62,541 nt of DNA. Source: Thiotrichaceae bacterium (GTDB lineage: Bacteria > Pseudomonadota > Gammaproteobacteria > Eutrophobiales > Eutrophobiaceae). The stretch is from NCBI GenBank assembly GCA_012960105.1, contig DUBV01000087.1, forward strand, positions 1 through 62,541, given 5' to 3'. The notes under the pieces are model-generated. The model searched no databases. It was not told the DNA's origin and worked only from the letters and a program-made list of their open reading frames with translations. This document shows, piece after piece, positions 8,742 through 17,185 of this stretch (positions are counted from its first letter, which is position 1; each line of letters begins with the position of its first letter). Position numbers and translations under genes: made by a program.

Positions 8742-9077
8742 ATGAATAAATATCTAATGCCTATTTCTGCAATAATTACTTTTCTCTTTCTGAATACGGC
8801 TTGTACAACAACTATAAGATCTGGCGATTCGCCTAAATTTCAAGAGACATTATTTGTTTTCGAAGATGGTAGGATGAAATTGAATTCAAGATACGTTGAT
8901 AGTAAAGATGTCGTTATTTATTCTGATGGTCGTGGCGGTGAAAAAGCAGCGGTTAAAGTTCGTGTGCCGCTCCATGCTGATTTTTATCGAAATTCAATTA
9001 TTGTTAATCGTATTGTAAGTGATTTTGATGAAGCAATAGGTCGACATGAAAAGGAAGATGTAAATAATATAAATTAA
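8742..9077 (+). CDS. Small lipoprotein of unknown function
   Basis: The 111-residue product starts with a short basic segment and a hydrophobic stretch ending in a lipobox (LNTAC, lipidated Cys21). It should be exported and anchored to the outer or inner membrane. The mature part is polar and shows no domain I recognise. It follows the DUF4347 chimera on the same strand after about 145 bases, with its own CRP-like site, and converges on the KefB-type antiporter gene. Confidence 0.7.
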   Translation: MNKYLMPISAIITFLFLNTACTTTIRSGDSPKFQETLFVFEDGRMKLNSRYVDSKDVVIYSDGRGGEKAAVKVRVPLHADFYRNSIIVNRIVSDFDEAIGRHEKEDVNNIN

Positions 9078-9099
9078 GTACTATGAACATAGGATAATA

Positions 9100-11073
9100 T
9101 TATCCCGCCAATAATCTTTTTTCCGCATTTAAAATTGCGTTTTGTGTCCCTTCAATAACGACAGCATCACCGCTGTTAAATAGAAATGTTTCATCGAAGT
9201 TATCGAGTCTATCTCGGCCTCGTCTTATAGCTAATAGCGTTGTGTCAGTTTGTGTGAAATTAATATGCTTTATCGATTTACCTACGGCATAACTGTCGGG
9301 TAATAAGATGATTGTATGTAATCGCAATGTGTAAGTTTCATCAAAACCAAGGGATGTTTCTCCGCGAAAATAACCACGTAAACGTCGATATTCATCTTTC
9401 CTAGCTTGCTCAACAAAAGCCATAGATTGATCTGTAGAAATTCCTAAATGTTGAAGCACATGGATAGCAAGCATCATACTGGCTTCAAAACTTTCTGGTA
9501 TGACATTATTAGCACCGACTTCATGTAATAAATCCATGTGCTGTTCATCTTTGCTTCGTACGATAATAGGAATTTCTTTATTGATTGAACGTGCGCTATG
9601 AATAATGTGTTCAGCGATCTGAGCATCATCAAAAGTGATGATTAATGCGCTGGCACACTCAATTTCAGCTTTCTGCAGTATTTCCGTATGTGTACTGTCT
9701 CCATAAAAAACATTTTCACCTGCCTCCCATGCTTCTCGAATTAAACTGTGATCGAGATCCAATGCTACGTAGGGAATTTTCATTTCGCGGAGTATGTTGG
9801 CGAGGTTCTGTCCAATACGACCGAAGCCACAAATTACGACATGTTCGGATAAGTTTGCACATGCCAAAATAAGTTCTTTAGTAGGTGCATTTAATCCACT
9901 TTTATATGTGCCACGAAATAAATATTCAGCTATATGTCCGTTATAACGAATTAAAATTGGCGTGATCATCATACTCAGTAAAGTCGCTGCAATGATGGGT
10001 TGAGTTTCTTCCAGTGTTAATAAATGATTACTTATGGCGACGACAAGCACTGCAAAACTGAATTCGCCGGCTTGTCCAAGTATTAGTCCTGTTCTGAATG
10101 CGGTTGGAAATTCATAAGCAGCAAGACGAGTTAATATTACAATAACAGTACCTTTGCCAATAATTAGGCCTGATGTTAACAGCCCAATCCAAAACCATTC
10201 CTTCAATATGATTGAGATATCTACTGATGCACCGACACTGATAAAAAACAAGCCCATCAGTACATCTCTAAAAGGTCTTATATCCGCTTGAACCTGATGT
10301 TTATATTCTGTTTCACTCAACATAAGTCCGGCTAGAAAAGCACCTAATGCAAGTGAAAGACCGAGTTGGTTTGTTAACCAGGCAGCAGCTAAAGACACAA
10401 GTAATGTTGCAAGTGTGAAAATTTCAGCTGATCGTGTTGCCGCAACGAGATGATAAAACGGTCTTAATAGTCTATGACCAATTTGGAACATAATAAAAAA
10501 TGCAAGAAAACCTTTAGCCAAAGCAATAATGATAGGCATAGCTAAAGACTGTTCATTGCTCATGCTGAGTATTGGAATAATAACCAATAATGGAACAACG
10601 GCAAGATCCTGAAAAAGTAAAATGGAGATAGCGAGCTGTCCATGAGGTGCCTGCATTTCTAACTGATCCGTTAATTGTTTTGCAACGATAGCGGTAGAAG
10701 AGAGAGCAAGTGCGCCACCAACGACCAGTGCTCCCTGCCAACTAATGCCCGTATACCAGGCAATAATACCACCTGATATTGTCGATATAATGACTTGGAT
10801 ACTACCAAGACCAAAAACGGTTGTTTTCATTGCAATTAGCCGAGACAATGAAAACTCTAAGCCGATCATGAATAATAGAAAAACCACGCCTATTTCGGCT
10901 AGTTTTTGAATACTTCCATCTTCAGGTAACCATCCTAGAGCAAAAGGTCCGACTAACGTACCAACAAATAAATAGCCCAAAATCGATGGTAATTTGATTC
11001 GTTTAAATAGCCAGACAACGAGCACGGATAATGCTAGTAATATTAGGCCATCATTGAGAGCATTGTGATCCAT
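9100..11073 (-). CDS. KefB-type monovalent cation:proton antiporter (CPA2) with RCK domain
   Basis: The 657-residue protein begins with about twelve membrane segments of the Na+/H+ exchanger (CPA2) family (residues 1-380; LPSILGYLFVGTLVGP, FLLFMIGLEFS, LALGAFLAGLMLSETEY). A TrkA-N/RCK nucleotide-binding domain follows (about 410-530), with the dinucleotide motif GFGRIGQNLA. A TrkA-C domain closes the protein (about 570-655). Such proteins export potassium or exchange cations for protons under nucleotide or glutathione control. A KefF/KefG partner is not adjacent, so the YbaL/KefB-like label is preferred to a strict kefB assignment. Confidence 0.87.
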   Translation of the reverse strand: MDHNALNDGLILLALSVLVVWLFKRIKLPSILGYLFVGTLVGPFALGWLPEDGSIQKLAEIGVVFLLFMIGLEFSLSRLIAMKTTVFGLGSIQVIISTISGGIIAWYTGISWQGALVVGGALALSSTAIVAKQLTDQLEMQAPHGQLAISILLFQDLAVVPLLVIIPILSMSNEQSLAMPIIIALAKGFLAFFIMFQIGHRLLRPFYHLVAATRSAEIFTLATLLVSLAAAWLTNQLGLSLALGAFLAGLMLSETEYKHQVQADIRPFRDVLMGLFFISVGASVDISIILKEWFWIGLLTSGLIIGKGTVIVILTRLAAYEFPTAFRTGLILGQAGEFSFAVLVVAISNHLLTLEETQPIIAATLLSMMITPILIRYNGHIAEYLFRGTYKSGLNAPTKELILACANLSEHVVICGFGRIGQNLANILREMKIPYVALDLDHSLIREAWEAGENVFYGDSTHTEILQKAEIECASALIITFDDAQIAEHIIHSARSINKEIPIIVRSKDEQHMDLLHEVGANNVIPESFEASMMLAIHVLQHLGISTDQSMAFVEQARKDEYRRLRGYFRGETSLGFDETYTLRLHTIILLPDSYAVGKSIKHINFTQTDTTLLAIRRGRDRLDNFDETFLFNSGDAVVIEGTQNAILNAEKRLLAG

Positions 11074-11218
11074 AAAGAATAATTTGATTATTTTTTTATT
11101 AACAAGTGTAAAGGAGGATTGTTGCTAAAAGAAGTCAAAAATTAGCAGCATAGTTTGTGATCCAAATAAGAATTAATTTATACTCATTAGCTGACAAATA
11201 AGGAGAAATAACGGGATT

Positions 11219-11407
11219 ATGGCAGTATGGGAACAAGCAATGGTTGGACTTGCAATATTTGCAGTTCTATATTTTTGGGGGCCGGGAGCTAAAAATGCCT
11301 TGGAGGATAGCCAGCAAGCGGAAAATCCTGATTGGAAAGGTGCGTTAATACCAATCGCCATGGTGGTTTTATTTGTCATTGTCCTGATTTCACTTGTTAG
11401 AAGTTGA
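11219..11407 (+). CDS. Small two-helix membrane protein of unknown function
   Basis: This 62-residue protein has two hydrophobic helices (about 7-22 and 41-60) separated by a polar loop (KNALEDSQQAENPDWKG). An AAGGAG lies about 13 bases upstream of the ATG. It is divergent from the antiporter gene. I do not recognise a characterised family. The clean topology and ribosome site make it a likely real gene. Confidence 0.6.
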   Translation: MAVWEQAMVGLAIFAVLYFWGPGAKNALEDSQQAENPDWKGALIPIAMVVLFVIVLISLVRS

Positions 11408-11425
11408 TTCTTAACCGTTATATTC

Positions 11426-11589
11426 AAGGAACCTCTGATTAAGTCATGAATCGACATCTTGCAATTAAAACATCCTATTTCTGCGTTGTAAAACTTCGCA
11501 ATAGCCCTGCTATTACGCGCGTTTCACGCCTTGAACTAGAATCTTTTAACCAACAATCTGTTCGACCCAGACTTAATCAGAGGTTCCTT
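11426..11589. repeat. MITE-like palindromic element with 20-bp perfect terminal inverted repeats
   Basis: The left end AAGGAACCTCTGATTAAGTC (11426-11445) is repeated exactly in inverse orientation at 11570-11589. Pairing continues imperfectly inward across most of the 164 bases, with a centre near 11508. It has no coding capacity. I see no clear target-site duplication and no second copy in the window. It fits a non-autonomous transposon derivative able to fold into a long hairpin. Confidence 0.8.
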
Positions 11590-11769
11590 AATAAATAAGT
11601 GAACGATTCCATTGTTTTAACTATCCAAACTAAAGTATCAAATCATATTTGTAATAAACGGTGTCTTGGCGTCTATAACGCGTCAGAACCTTCATTTTCA
11701 TGACATTTATTGAGTGTCGATAAATGATAAACTAAATCGCCTACAAGCGGTTATTATTGAGGAAGAGAA

Positions 11770-12159
11770 ATGAGTCTATTAAAGAAATTAATGTTTATCC
11801 TGTTATGCGCAGGATTATTGAATAGTAATATTGTTTTAGCCGAGGAAGAAGAGCAACTATTAAGTGCAGGTGAACTTTTAGAACGTTGTGATAAGGACTC
11901 ACTTCCAGGTGCGCCAAGTACCCCATGTATGCAATATGTCGTTGGTTTGGTATTAGCCGTTATGCAAAAGCAACAGGAAGAACAAAGTCAGCCGTTTTTT
12001 TGTATTAACCCTCAGACAAATCCAAGGGAAGAAGTGACTGAAAATGTGCATGTCTATTTACAAAATAAAAAATTACGTTCCAATGAAGCAGCACAAACTT
12101 TGACGCTAGAGGCTCTAATAAAAAGTTATCCCTGTACTGGTATGGGTAGTCAGATTTAA
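11770..12159 (+). CDS. Exported Rap1a/Tai-like protein
   Basis: The 129-residue protein has a signal peptide (about residues 1-24, cleavage after VLA) and a small helical domain with four cysteines (ELLERCDKD, TPCMQYV, FCINPQ, SYPCTG). This resembles the Rap1a/Tai family, which includes periplasmic immunity proteins against type VI amidase effectors. No effector gene is adjacent, so an immunity role here is only a family-based possibility; many members have unknown roles. A GAGGAAGAG ribosome site precedes the ATG. The gene ends three bases before ttcA. Confidence 0.7.
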   Translation: MSLLKKLMFILLCAGLLNSNIVLAEEEEQLLSAGELLERCDKDSLPGAPSTPCMQYVVGLVLAVMQKQQEEQSQPFFCINPQTNPREEVTENVHVYLQNKKLRSNEAAQTLTLEALIKSYPCTGMGSQI

Positions 12160-12162
12160 GTA

Positions 12163-13011
12163 ATGTCAGCCGTTCAACGTAAAGAAAAATATAACTACGA
12201 TAAGTTGCAAAAACGTTTGCGGCGAAATGTAGGTCGTGCGATTGCCGATTTTAATATGATAGAGGAAGGCGACCGAATTATGGTTTGTCTGTCAGGTGGC
12301 GCTGACTCTTATACGATGTTAGATATCTTACAAAATCTTCAACGTAGTGCCCCTATTAATTTTGAATTAATTGCCGTTAATCTGGATCAAAAACAACCGG
12401 GTTTTCCTGAACATATTTTGCCAGATTATCTGGATGCACTCGGTATCGAATACCATATTATTGAAGAAGATACCTACAGTGTTGTTAAACGTGTTATTCC
12501 AGAAAATAAAACTTATTGTGGTCTCTGTTCCAGATTAAGGCGCGGTATTATTTATCGTTTTGCCAAGGAACAAGGGTATACAAAAGTTGCTTTAGGCCAT
12601 CATCGTGATGACATTATTGAGACTTTATTCCTGAATATGTTTTATGGTGGAAAATTAAAATCGATGCCAGCAAAACTATTAAGTGACGATGGTGAGAATG
12701 TAGTTATTCGGCCGCTTGCATATTGTGCCGAGATAGACATAAAAAAATATGCAGAAGAAAAAGCATTTCCCATTATTCCTTGCACTCTATGTGGCTCGCA
12801 AGACAATATGCAGCGTCAGAAAATAAAACAAATGTTAATAGACTGGAATAAGGAAAATCCTGGGCGCACAGAAACTATTTTTAGTAGTATCCAAAATATT
12901 GTTCCGTCACATTTATTGGATACAGAAGCATTTGAATTTTCTCATTTTGGAAAAACAGAAGATGAAAAATCTCCTGACAGTGAAGGCTGGTTGCCAGGTT
13001 CACAAGAATAA
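12163..13011 (+). CDS. ttcA: tRNA 2-thiocytidine(32) synthetase
   Basis: TtcA puts sulfur on cytidine 32 of certain tRNAs, using ATP and an iron-sulfur cluster. The 282-residue protein has the PP-loop ([11 protein letters not shown]), the paired cysteines [10 protein letters not shown], the [19 protein letters not shown] segment and the third cluster cysteine in [13 protein letters not shown], all typical of the family. The order of motifs and the length agree with full-length TtcA. It sits three bases after the Rap1a/Tai-like gene and four before the M50 protease, so it is inside a compact transcription unit. Confidence 0.95.
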   Translation: MSAVQRKEKYNYDKLQKRLRRNVGRAIADFNMIEEGDRIMVCLSGGADSYTMLDILQNLQRSAPINFELIAVNLDQKQPGFPEHILPDYLDALGIEYHIIEEDTYSVVKRVIPENKTYCGLCSRLRRGIIYRFAKEQGYTKVALGHHRDDIIETLFLNMFYGGKLKSMPAKLLSDDGENVVIRPLAYCAEIDIKKYAEEKAFPIIPCTLCGSQDNMQRQKIKQMLIDWNKENPGRTETIFSSIQNIVPSHLLDTEAFEFSHFGKTEDEKSPDSEGWLPGSQE

Positions 13012-13015
13012 ATAC

Positions 13016-13666
13016 ATGTCTGAATTACCACTCTATTATCAAATAATTATTTGGGCTATCCCCGTGTTGTTTGCTGTTACCTTACATGAAGTAGGGCACG
13101 GCTGGGCGGCAAAGCAGTTAGGCGATCCGACTGCAGAGAATATGGGGCGCTTATCACTCAATCCGTTAAAGCATATCGATCCTATGGGTACGATTGCAAT
13201 TCCATTAGCCACCTTTTTTCTAAGTGGTTTTATCTTCGGTTGGGCTAAACCCGTACCAGTAAACTGGAATCAACTTAGAAATACAAAACGGGATATAGCG
13301 TTGGTAGCGTTGGCGGGTCCCGCTGCAAATTTAATCATGATTATTTTTTGGCTAATGGTGATGAAGTTAATTATTGTTTTGGCAGATCAAAGTAATGTTG
13401 TAGCTAATATTATGCTTTTCATGGCCAGTGCTGGAATTGCAATTAATAGCTTATTAATGATACTAAATCTGTTTCCTTTGCCTCCGCTAGATGGTAGCCG
13501 TGTAGTATTTTCGTTATTACCAACACAACTAGCTTATCGTTACTCGAAGATAGAACCTTACGGAATGATCATACTTGTTATATTATTGGCCAGTGGTATT
13601 TTATTTAAGATACTTGGTCCCATTCTTAATGGGTTTCAGAACTTTGCTTATTCACTGGTAATGTAA
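13016..13666 (+). CDS. Site-2 protease family (M50) membrane metalloprotease
   Basis: I start at ATG 13016; the frame is open further upstream but that would lie inside ttcA. The 216-residue protein is polytopic with the zinc site HEVGHGWAA in the first helix and the C-terminal NLFPLPPLDGSR motif that supplies the third ligand. It belongs to the short, PDZ-less M50 group whose substrates are mostly unknown. It follows ttcA by four bases and precedes a decayed MscS-like gene by two bases. Confidence 0.88.
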   Translation: MSELPLYYQIIIWAIPVLFAVTLHEVGHGWAAKQLGDPTAENMGRLSLNPLKHIDPMGTIAIPLATFFLSGFIFGWAKPVPVNWNQLRNTKRDIALVALAGPAANLIMIIFWLMVMKLIIVLADQSNVVANIMLFMASAGIAINSLLMILNLFPLPPLDGSRVVFSLLPTQLAYRYSKIEPYGMIILVILLASGILFKILGPILNGFQNFAYSLVM

Positions 13667-13668
13667 TT

Positions 13669-14709
13669 ATGCCGATAACAATAATAGGTCTTGAAAGCTT
13701 TAGTGCTTTTGATTACTCAGTCTTATCAATTAACTTATTATTATTTATCTTTTCAAGACCTTTAGTGCTTGGCTTTAAACGTAATGATAAAAAGTCTGTC
13801 AGTTCTAAACTGTATGCACTTCGAGCCATCAATATTATTCTTTTCTTACTGTATATCGAGGCCTTGTTTATTGCCGGTTGGAGTAAGCAAATATCGTTGA
13901 CTGGTTTGACCTTTCTGATAGCTTTTATTTTAAGCCATCTATTGCATATTTTCATTCTAAAAAGTTTGGTCGAGAAAAGGAAATTGATGGTGTTAACTAT
14001 CATAATGAAACCTACCAATCTGAAATATTTTCTCTGCTCATTACATTGATTGCGGTTATCGCATCTATTGTTATCGTCATCGATATTTGGGGAATGAATG
14101 ATTGGCTTAAGGCAACCAGTGTACTTGGTATTTTAGCTATTCTGATTTTTTCCACAAAGGATGTTTGGGTGCCAGATAATATTAGTGGCCTTATACTATT
14201 ATATAATGGCGATATCGAACCGGGAGCGGTTGTTAAAATTGATGAACAAAACCTTTTAGCAATAGTCGTGCAATCAACATTAACTCGCACCACCTTTCGT
14301 GATCTTAAAACACGTCATTTAATTGTGTTACCAAATACGGTTGTGCGTAATAGTAAGCTTGAGGTTTTAAGTAAAGGCCGCTGCGAGCGGCTTGATGCAA
14401 TTTGTACATTTCAATATAGCTTATGGAGTTCCCGCAGATATAGTTGAAAGTTTGTTAAAGACTATATGGGAACAAACTTGCAAAGAGACAAATGCACTCA
14501 ATGCAGATCGTGATCCGGAAATTAGTGTCGTGGAGACAGGTGATCATGCAGTGAACTGGCGTCTTGGTTATAAATTAAAAAATCTATATCAGATGCTTGA
14601 AGTAGAATGTCTGATAAAACGAGTTGCCTATGAAGTAGCAGAAGAGCAGAAGATCGAATTACAAACGCCGTTAACACATAATATCATCGACAATAAACTA
14701 CTGACTTAG
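13669..14709 (+). pseudogene. MscS-like channel gene with two compensating frameshifts
   Basis: Three reading-frame segments (13669 to about 13960, then to about 14380, then 14392-14709) together make one continuous protein. It has N-terminal membrane helices, an MscS-type pore/beta segment (DNISGLILL, VLPNTVVRN) and a cytoplasmic end (VHFNIAYGVPADIVESLL). The first shift fits loss of one A in the A5 run at 13959-13963. The second lies at a hairpin GCCGCT-gcg-AGCGGC (14377-14391). The first and third segments share a frame. Either the gene is dead or both shifts are sequence errors. A complete mscS follows on the opposite strand. Confidence 0.75.
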
Positions 14710-14715
14710 AACTCA

Positions 14716-15141
14716 ATGGAACTGGAAGATAAATTAAAAGTATATTATGTCACTGCTATTTTTAGTGTTGTCTTTGCGGTGGTTGGTTTTAGCTATAATG
14801 CATGGCGTCTGGAGGTAACGGAAGATAACAGTAATATAAGAGCCGCTTCATTTGAGGTTTTAACAGTGTTGGCTGAACTTGAGCAAATAATCTATGCCGC
14901 ACATTATGATAAGGACACTAAAGAAGGTAGCCCAAGAAAGGGTTGGGTAAAGATTGGATTAATTGTCGATCTTGGTAGTTTAATTAGCAAATCATCAGAA
15001 GAACAAGCGTAAAAGTTAAAAGACACATGGCAAAAAAACCGGGAAATTATGGCGCATGATATAGATGCAACGAATATCCTCGTCAATGAAATAGATGCTG
15101 TACGCAATGAAATAAAATTAACGCTAAATGAACTAGAATAA
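14716..15141 (+). pseudogene. Small membrane/coiled-coil protein gene interrupted by a TAA stop
   Basis: The frame starts at ATG 14716 with a membrane helix (about 8-28) and stops at TAA 15010-15012. The same frame then stays open for 42 codons with protein-like content (KLKDTWQKNRE, VRNEIKLTLNELE) to a second TAA at 15139-15141. The simplest reading is one gene of about 141 codons broken by a nonsense mutation. It begins six bases after the frameshifted MscS-like gene, so two adjacent genes are damaged. I do not recognise the family. Confidence 0.6.
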
Positions 15142-15269
15142 GAGTGACTGATGCGCGTTCAAGCGACAACAGGTTTAGTTCTAGCAGGAACCGATTTATA
15201 TTTTCCGCCGTTTGCGCAAGAGATTGTAACCTGAGGCAGGCCAGGAAAAGTGCCGCCCCAAAATACAGT

Positions 15270-16061
15270 TTATTTTTCTACTGTATGCAAATGCACATCC
15301 TGCTGAGGATAAGGAATAGAAATACCTTCTTTATCAAAAGTCAGTTTTACTTTTTCAGTATAATCATACTTAACAGCTGAAAAATCACCTGCTTTCACCC
15401 ATGGGCGTACGACAAAATTAACACTGCTGTCAGCGAGTTCTGATACCGCGACTAATGCTTCTGGATCTTTTAACACACGTTCGTCGTCATCTAGTAATTT
15501 CATCAAGATATCTTTCGCTTTCTTAATATCATCGTCATAACCAATGCCAAAAACCATATCTATACGGCGTGTGTCTTTTGCCGAGTAGTTAGTGATATTG
15601 CTACCAGTAATATTTGAATTAGGAACAATAATCGCTTTGTTATCACCGGTACGCATTTGCGTTGAGAATATTTGTATCCCTTCAACCACACCGGAAACAC
15701 CACCCGCTTCAACATAATCACCCACCTTGAAAGGACGAAAGGCAATAATCATCACTCCAGCGGCAAAGTTGGATAATGAGCTTTGTAGGGCCAGACCAAT
15801 AGCTAAACCTGCGGCACCAATAATCGCTATAAATGAGGTTGTTTGAATGCCAAGTTGCCCTAACGCGGCAATAACGACGAAAGCGACTAATGCTACATAA
15901 ATAATATTCCCGGTGAAGGAGGCTAACAGCGCATCGATTTCTCGTTTTTCCATTAACACGGCAATATATTTCTTTATTCGTTTCGCAAGCCAAATACCAC
16001 CAAACAGGATGACGGCAGCGACAACAATGTTTGTCAGTAGCATTAAAATTGATTCACTCAT
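15270..16061 (-). CDS. mscS: Small-conductance mechanosensitive channel
   Basis: The 263-residue protein has three membrane helices. The third is the glycine/alanine-rich pore helix (IIGAAGLAIGLALQSSLSNFAAGVMI), followed by the beta domain (RPFKVGDYVEAGGVSGVVEGI, IIVPNSNI) and the C-terminal alpha/beta cage (FDKEGISIPYPQQDVHL). This is the standard MscS layout and length; it opens under hypo-osmotic stress to release solutes. The start lies two bases from the end of the DMT exporter gene, so the pair is probably cotranscribed. Confidence 0.93.
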   Translation of the reverse strand: MSESILMLLTNIVVAAVILFGGIWLAKRIKKYIAVLMEKREIDALLASFTGNIIYVALVAFVVIAALGQLGIQTTSFIAIIGAAGLAIGLALQSSLSNFAAGVMIIAFRPFKVGDYVEAGGVSGVVEGIQIFSTQMRTGDNKAIIVPNSNITGSNITNYSAKDTRRIDMVFGIGYDDDIKKAKDILMKLLDDDERVLKDPEALVAVSELADSSVNFVVRPWVKAGDFSAVKYDYTEKVKLTFDKEGISIPYPQQDVHLHTVEK

Positions 16062-16063
16062 GA

Positions 16064-16957
16064 TTAGTCCTTAGTGTTTATAATTTTTATATGTCTTATT
16101 GCACCTTCAAACTCGAAGAAAAGCAAGCCTGACAGGATTAATGTGCAGCTAAAAATAATATTCCAGCTCAATGGTTCATTATTTATTATATTTCCTATTA
16201 AAAGTGCAAATATTGGCGTTACCAATGTAATCAATGAAACACGCATTGCTTCTACTCGTTTTAGTACATAGTAAAATAATAAAAATCCCAATACTGAACC
16301 GACTAAGGCCAAATAAAATATGGATAATCCTGCGCGTATCGGTATATCAGTCGGTACGGACGTTCCGAAAACTATCCAAACGAGTGTAAGCATCGAACAT
16401 GAGACCAGCATCGTACCTGCCACAGTGGCATAAGTATCTATGTCCGCATTTATCTTTTTAACTAAAACCATGCTTAATGAATAAAATAAGGCCGAGGATA
16501 GTATGCCGATAACACCAAGATAAGTATTCGAGTTATATTGCAAACCGGTATCCAACATGATGTATAGACCAATCATACTTAAGGCAATAGCAATCAAGCG
16601 GAATAAATTAAGTCCACGCTCGCCTAGTAATTTCATAGCAAACAACCCTGTGATAATGGGAGTAATCCCAAATATCATCGAAACCCAACCAGAAGGAATA
16701 TATTGTGCAGCCCAGTAAACGCTTAACATCGCAAAAGTAATGCCCAAACCACTAGCTAGATAGGTTTGAATCGCTTTCTTTTCCATAGTTAATTTTTTAC
16801 CAAGTATCATTATCAAGCTTAAAGCAAAAAATGCTCCGAGCAGAAAACGACTACATATTCCAAACAAATAGCCAACCGACTCGCTACTCCATTGAATAGC
16901 AAGCGGTGTCGTAGACCATATGAGTATGACGGTTATGTATGCTGTTATTAATTGCAT
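16064..16957 (-). CDS. EamA/DMT-family transporter
   Basis: The 297-residue protein has ten hydrophobic segments arranged as two EamA repeats (about 5-135 and 150-285), as in drug/metabolite exporters (RhaT/YdcZ-like DMT superfamily). TPLAIQWSSESVGYLFGICSR and WVSMIFGITPIITGLFAM are typical. The substrate cannot be told from sequence. It is cotranscribed with mscS. A terminator for the upstream gene lies just before its start, so it probably has its own promoter in 16958-16980 or receives read-through. Confidence 0.85.
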   Translation of the reverse strand: MQLITAYITVILIWSTTPLAIQWSSESVGYLFGICSRFLLGAFFALSLIMILGKKLTMEKKAIQTYLASGLGITFAMLSVYWAAQYIPSGWVSMIFGITPIITGLFAMKLLGERGLNLFRLIAIALSMIGLYIMLDTGLQYNSNTYLGVIGILSSALFYSLSMVLVKKINADIDTYATVAGTMLVSCSMLTLVWIVFGTSVPTDIPIRAGLSIFYLALVGSVLGFLLFYYVLKRVEAMRVSLITLVTPIFALLIGNIINNEPLSWNIIFSCTLILSGLLFFEFEGAIRHIKIINTKD

Positions 16958-16977
16958 GAGTGCGCTCCTTAATTACG

Positions 16978-17015
16978 CAAAAAAAAAGGCCACAGGTTTG
17001 TCACCTGTGGCCTTT
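16978..17015 (-). terminator. Rho-independent terminator of the YyaL-like gene unit
   Basis: AAAGGCCACAGGT (16985-16997) pairs perfectly with ACCTGTGGCCTTT (17003-17015) across a five-base loop. On the minus strand the hairpin is followed by a long run of T. It ends transcripts coming from the 17186-18511 gene. Confidence 0.9.
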
Positions 17016-17041
17016 ATAAAAAATCTTGTATTACTTATAAA

Positions 17042-17143
17042 TTAAGAACTATGATTTTCTCCGGCACACAGGCAAAAGCAAACACGCTTCAGCACGTAAT
17101 GTTGCCAAAGTGAAATAGAAAGCATGTGTGGTTGATCATTCAT
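17042..17143 (-). CDS. Possible 33-residue cysteine-rich peptide
   Basis: A short frame between the YyaL-like gene and its terminator would encode a 33-residue peptide ending in CFCLCAGENHSS. It lies in the same transcript. I see no clear ribosome site upstream of the ATG at 17143, and no homologue is known to me, so it may be chance. Confidence 0.25.
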   Translation of the reverse strand: MNDQPHMLSISLWQHYVLKRVCFCLCAGENHSS

Positions 17144-17185
17144 AGGCGCGCGAGTCTCTGCTCATTCGTTGTTTCTGTCAAGAGT

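Noticed and set aside
11770-12159. Type VI secretion immunity island
   Set aside because: Only a Rap1a/Tai-like fold is visible. No VgrG, PAAR, effector or structural type VI gene is present in the window.
15142-15269. Small gene between the decayed gene and mscS
   Set aside because: A 27-codon frame from ATG 15150 and others are open, but none shows a ribosome site or protein-like features.
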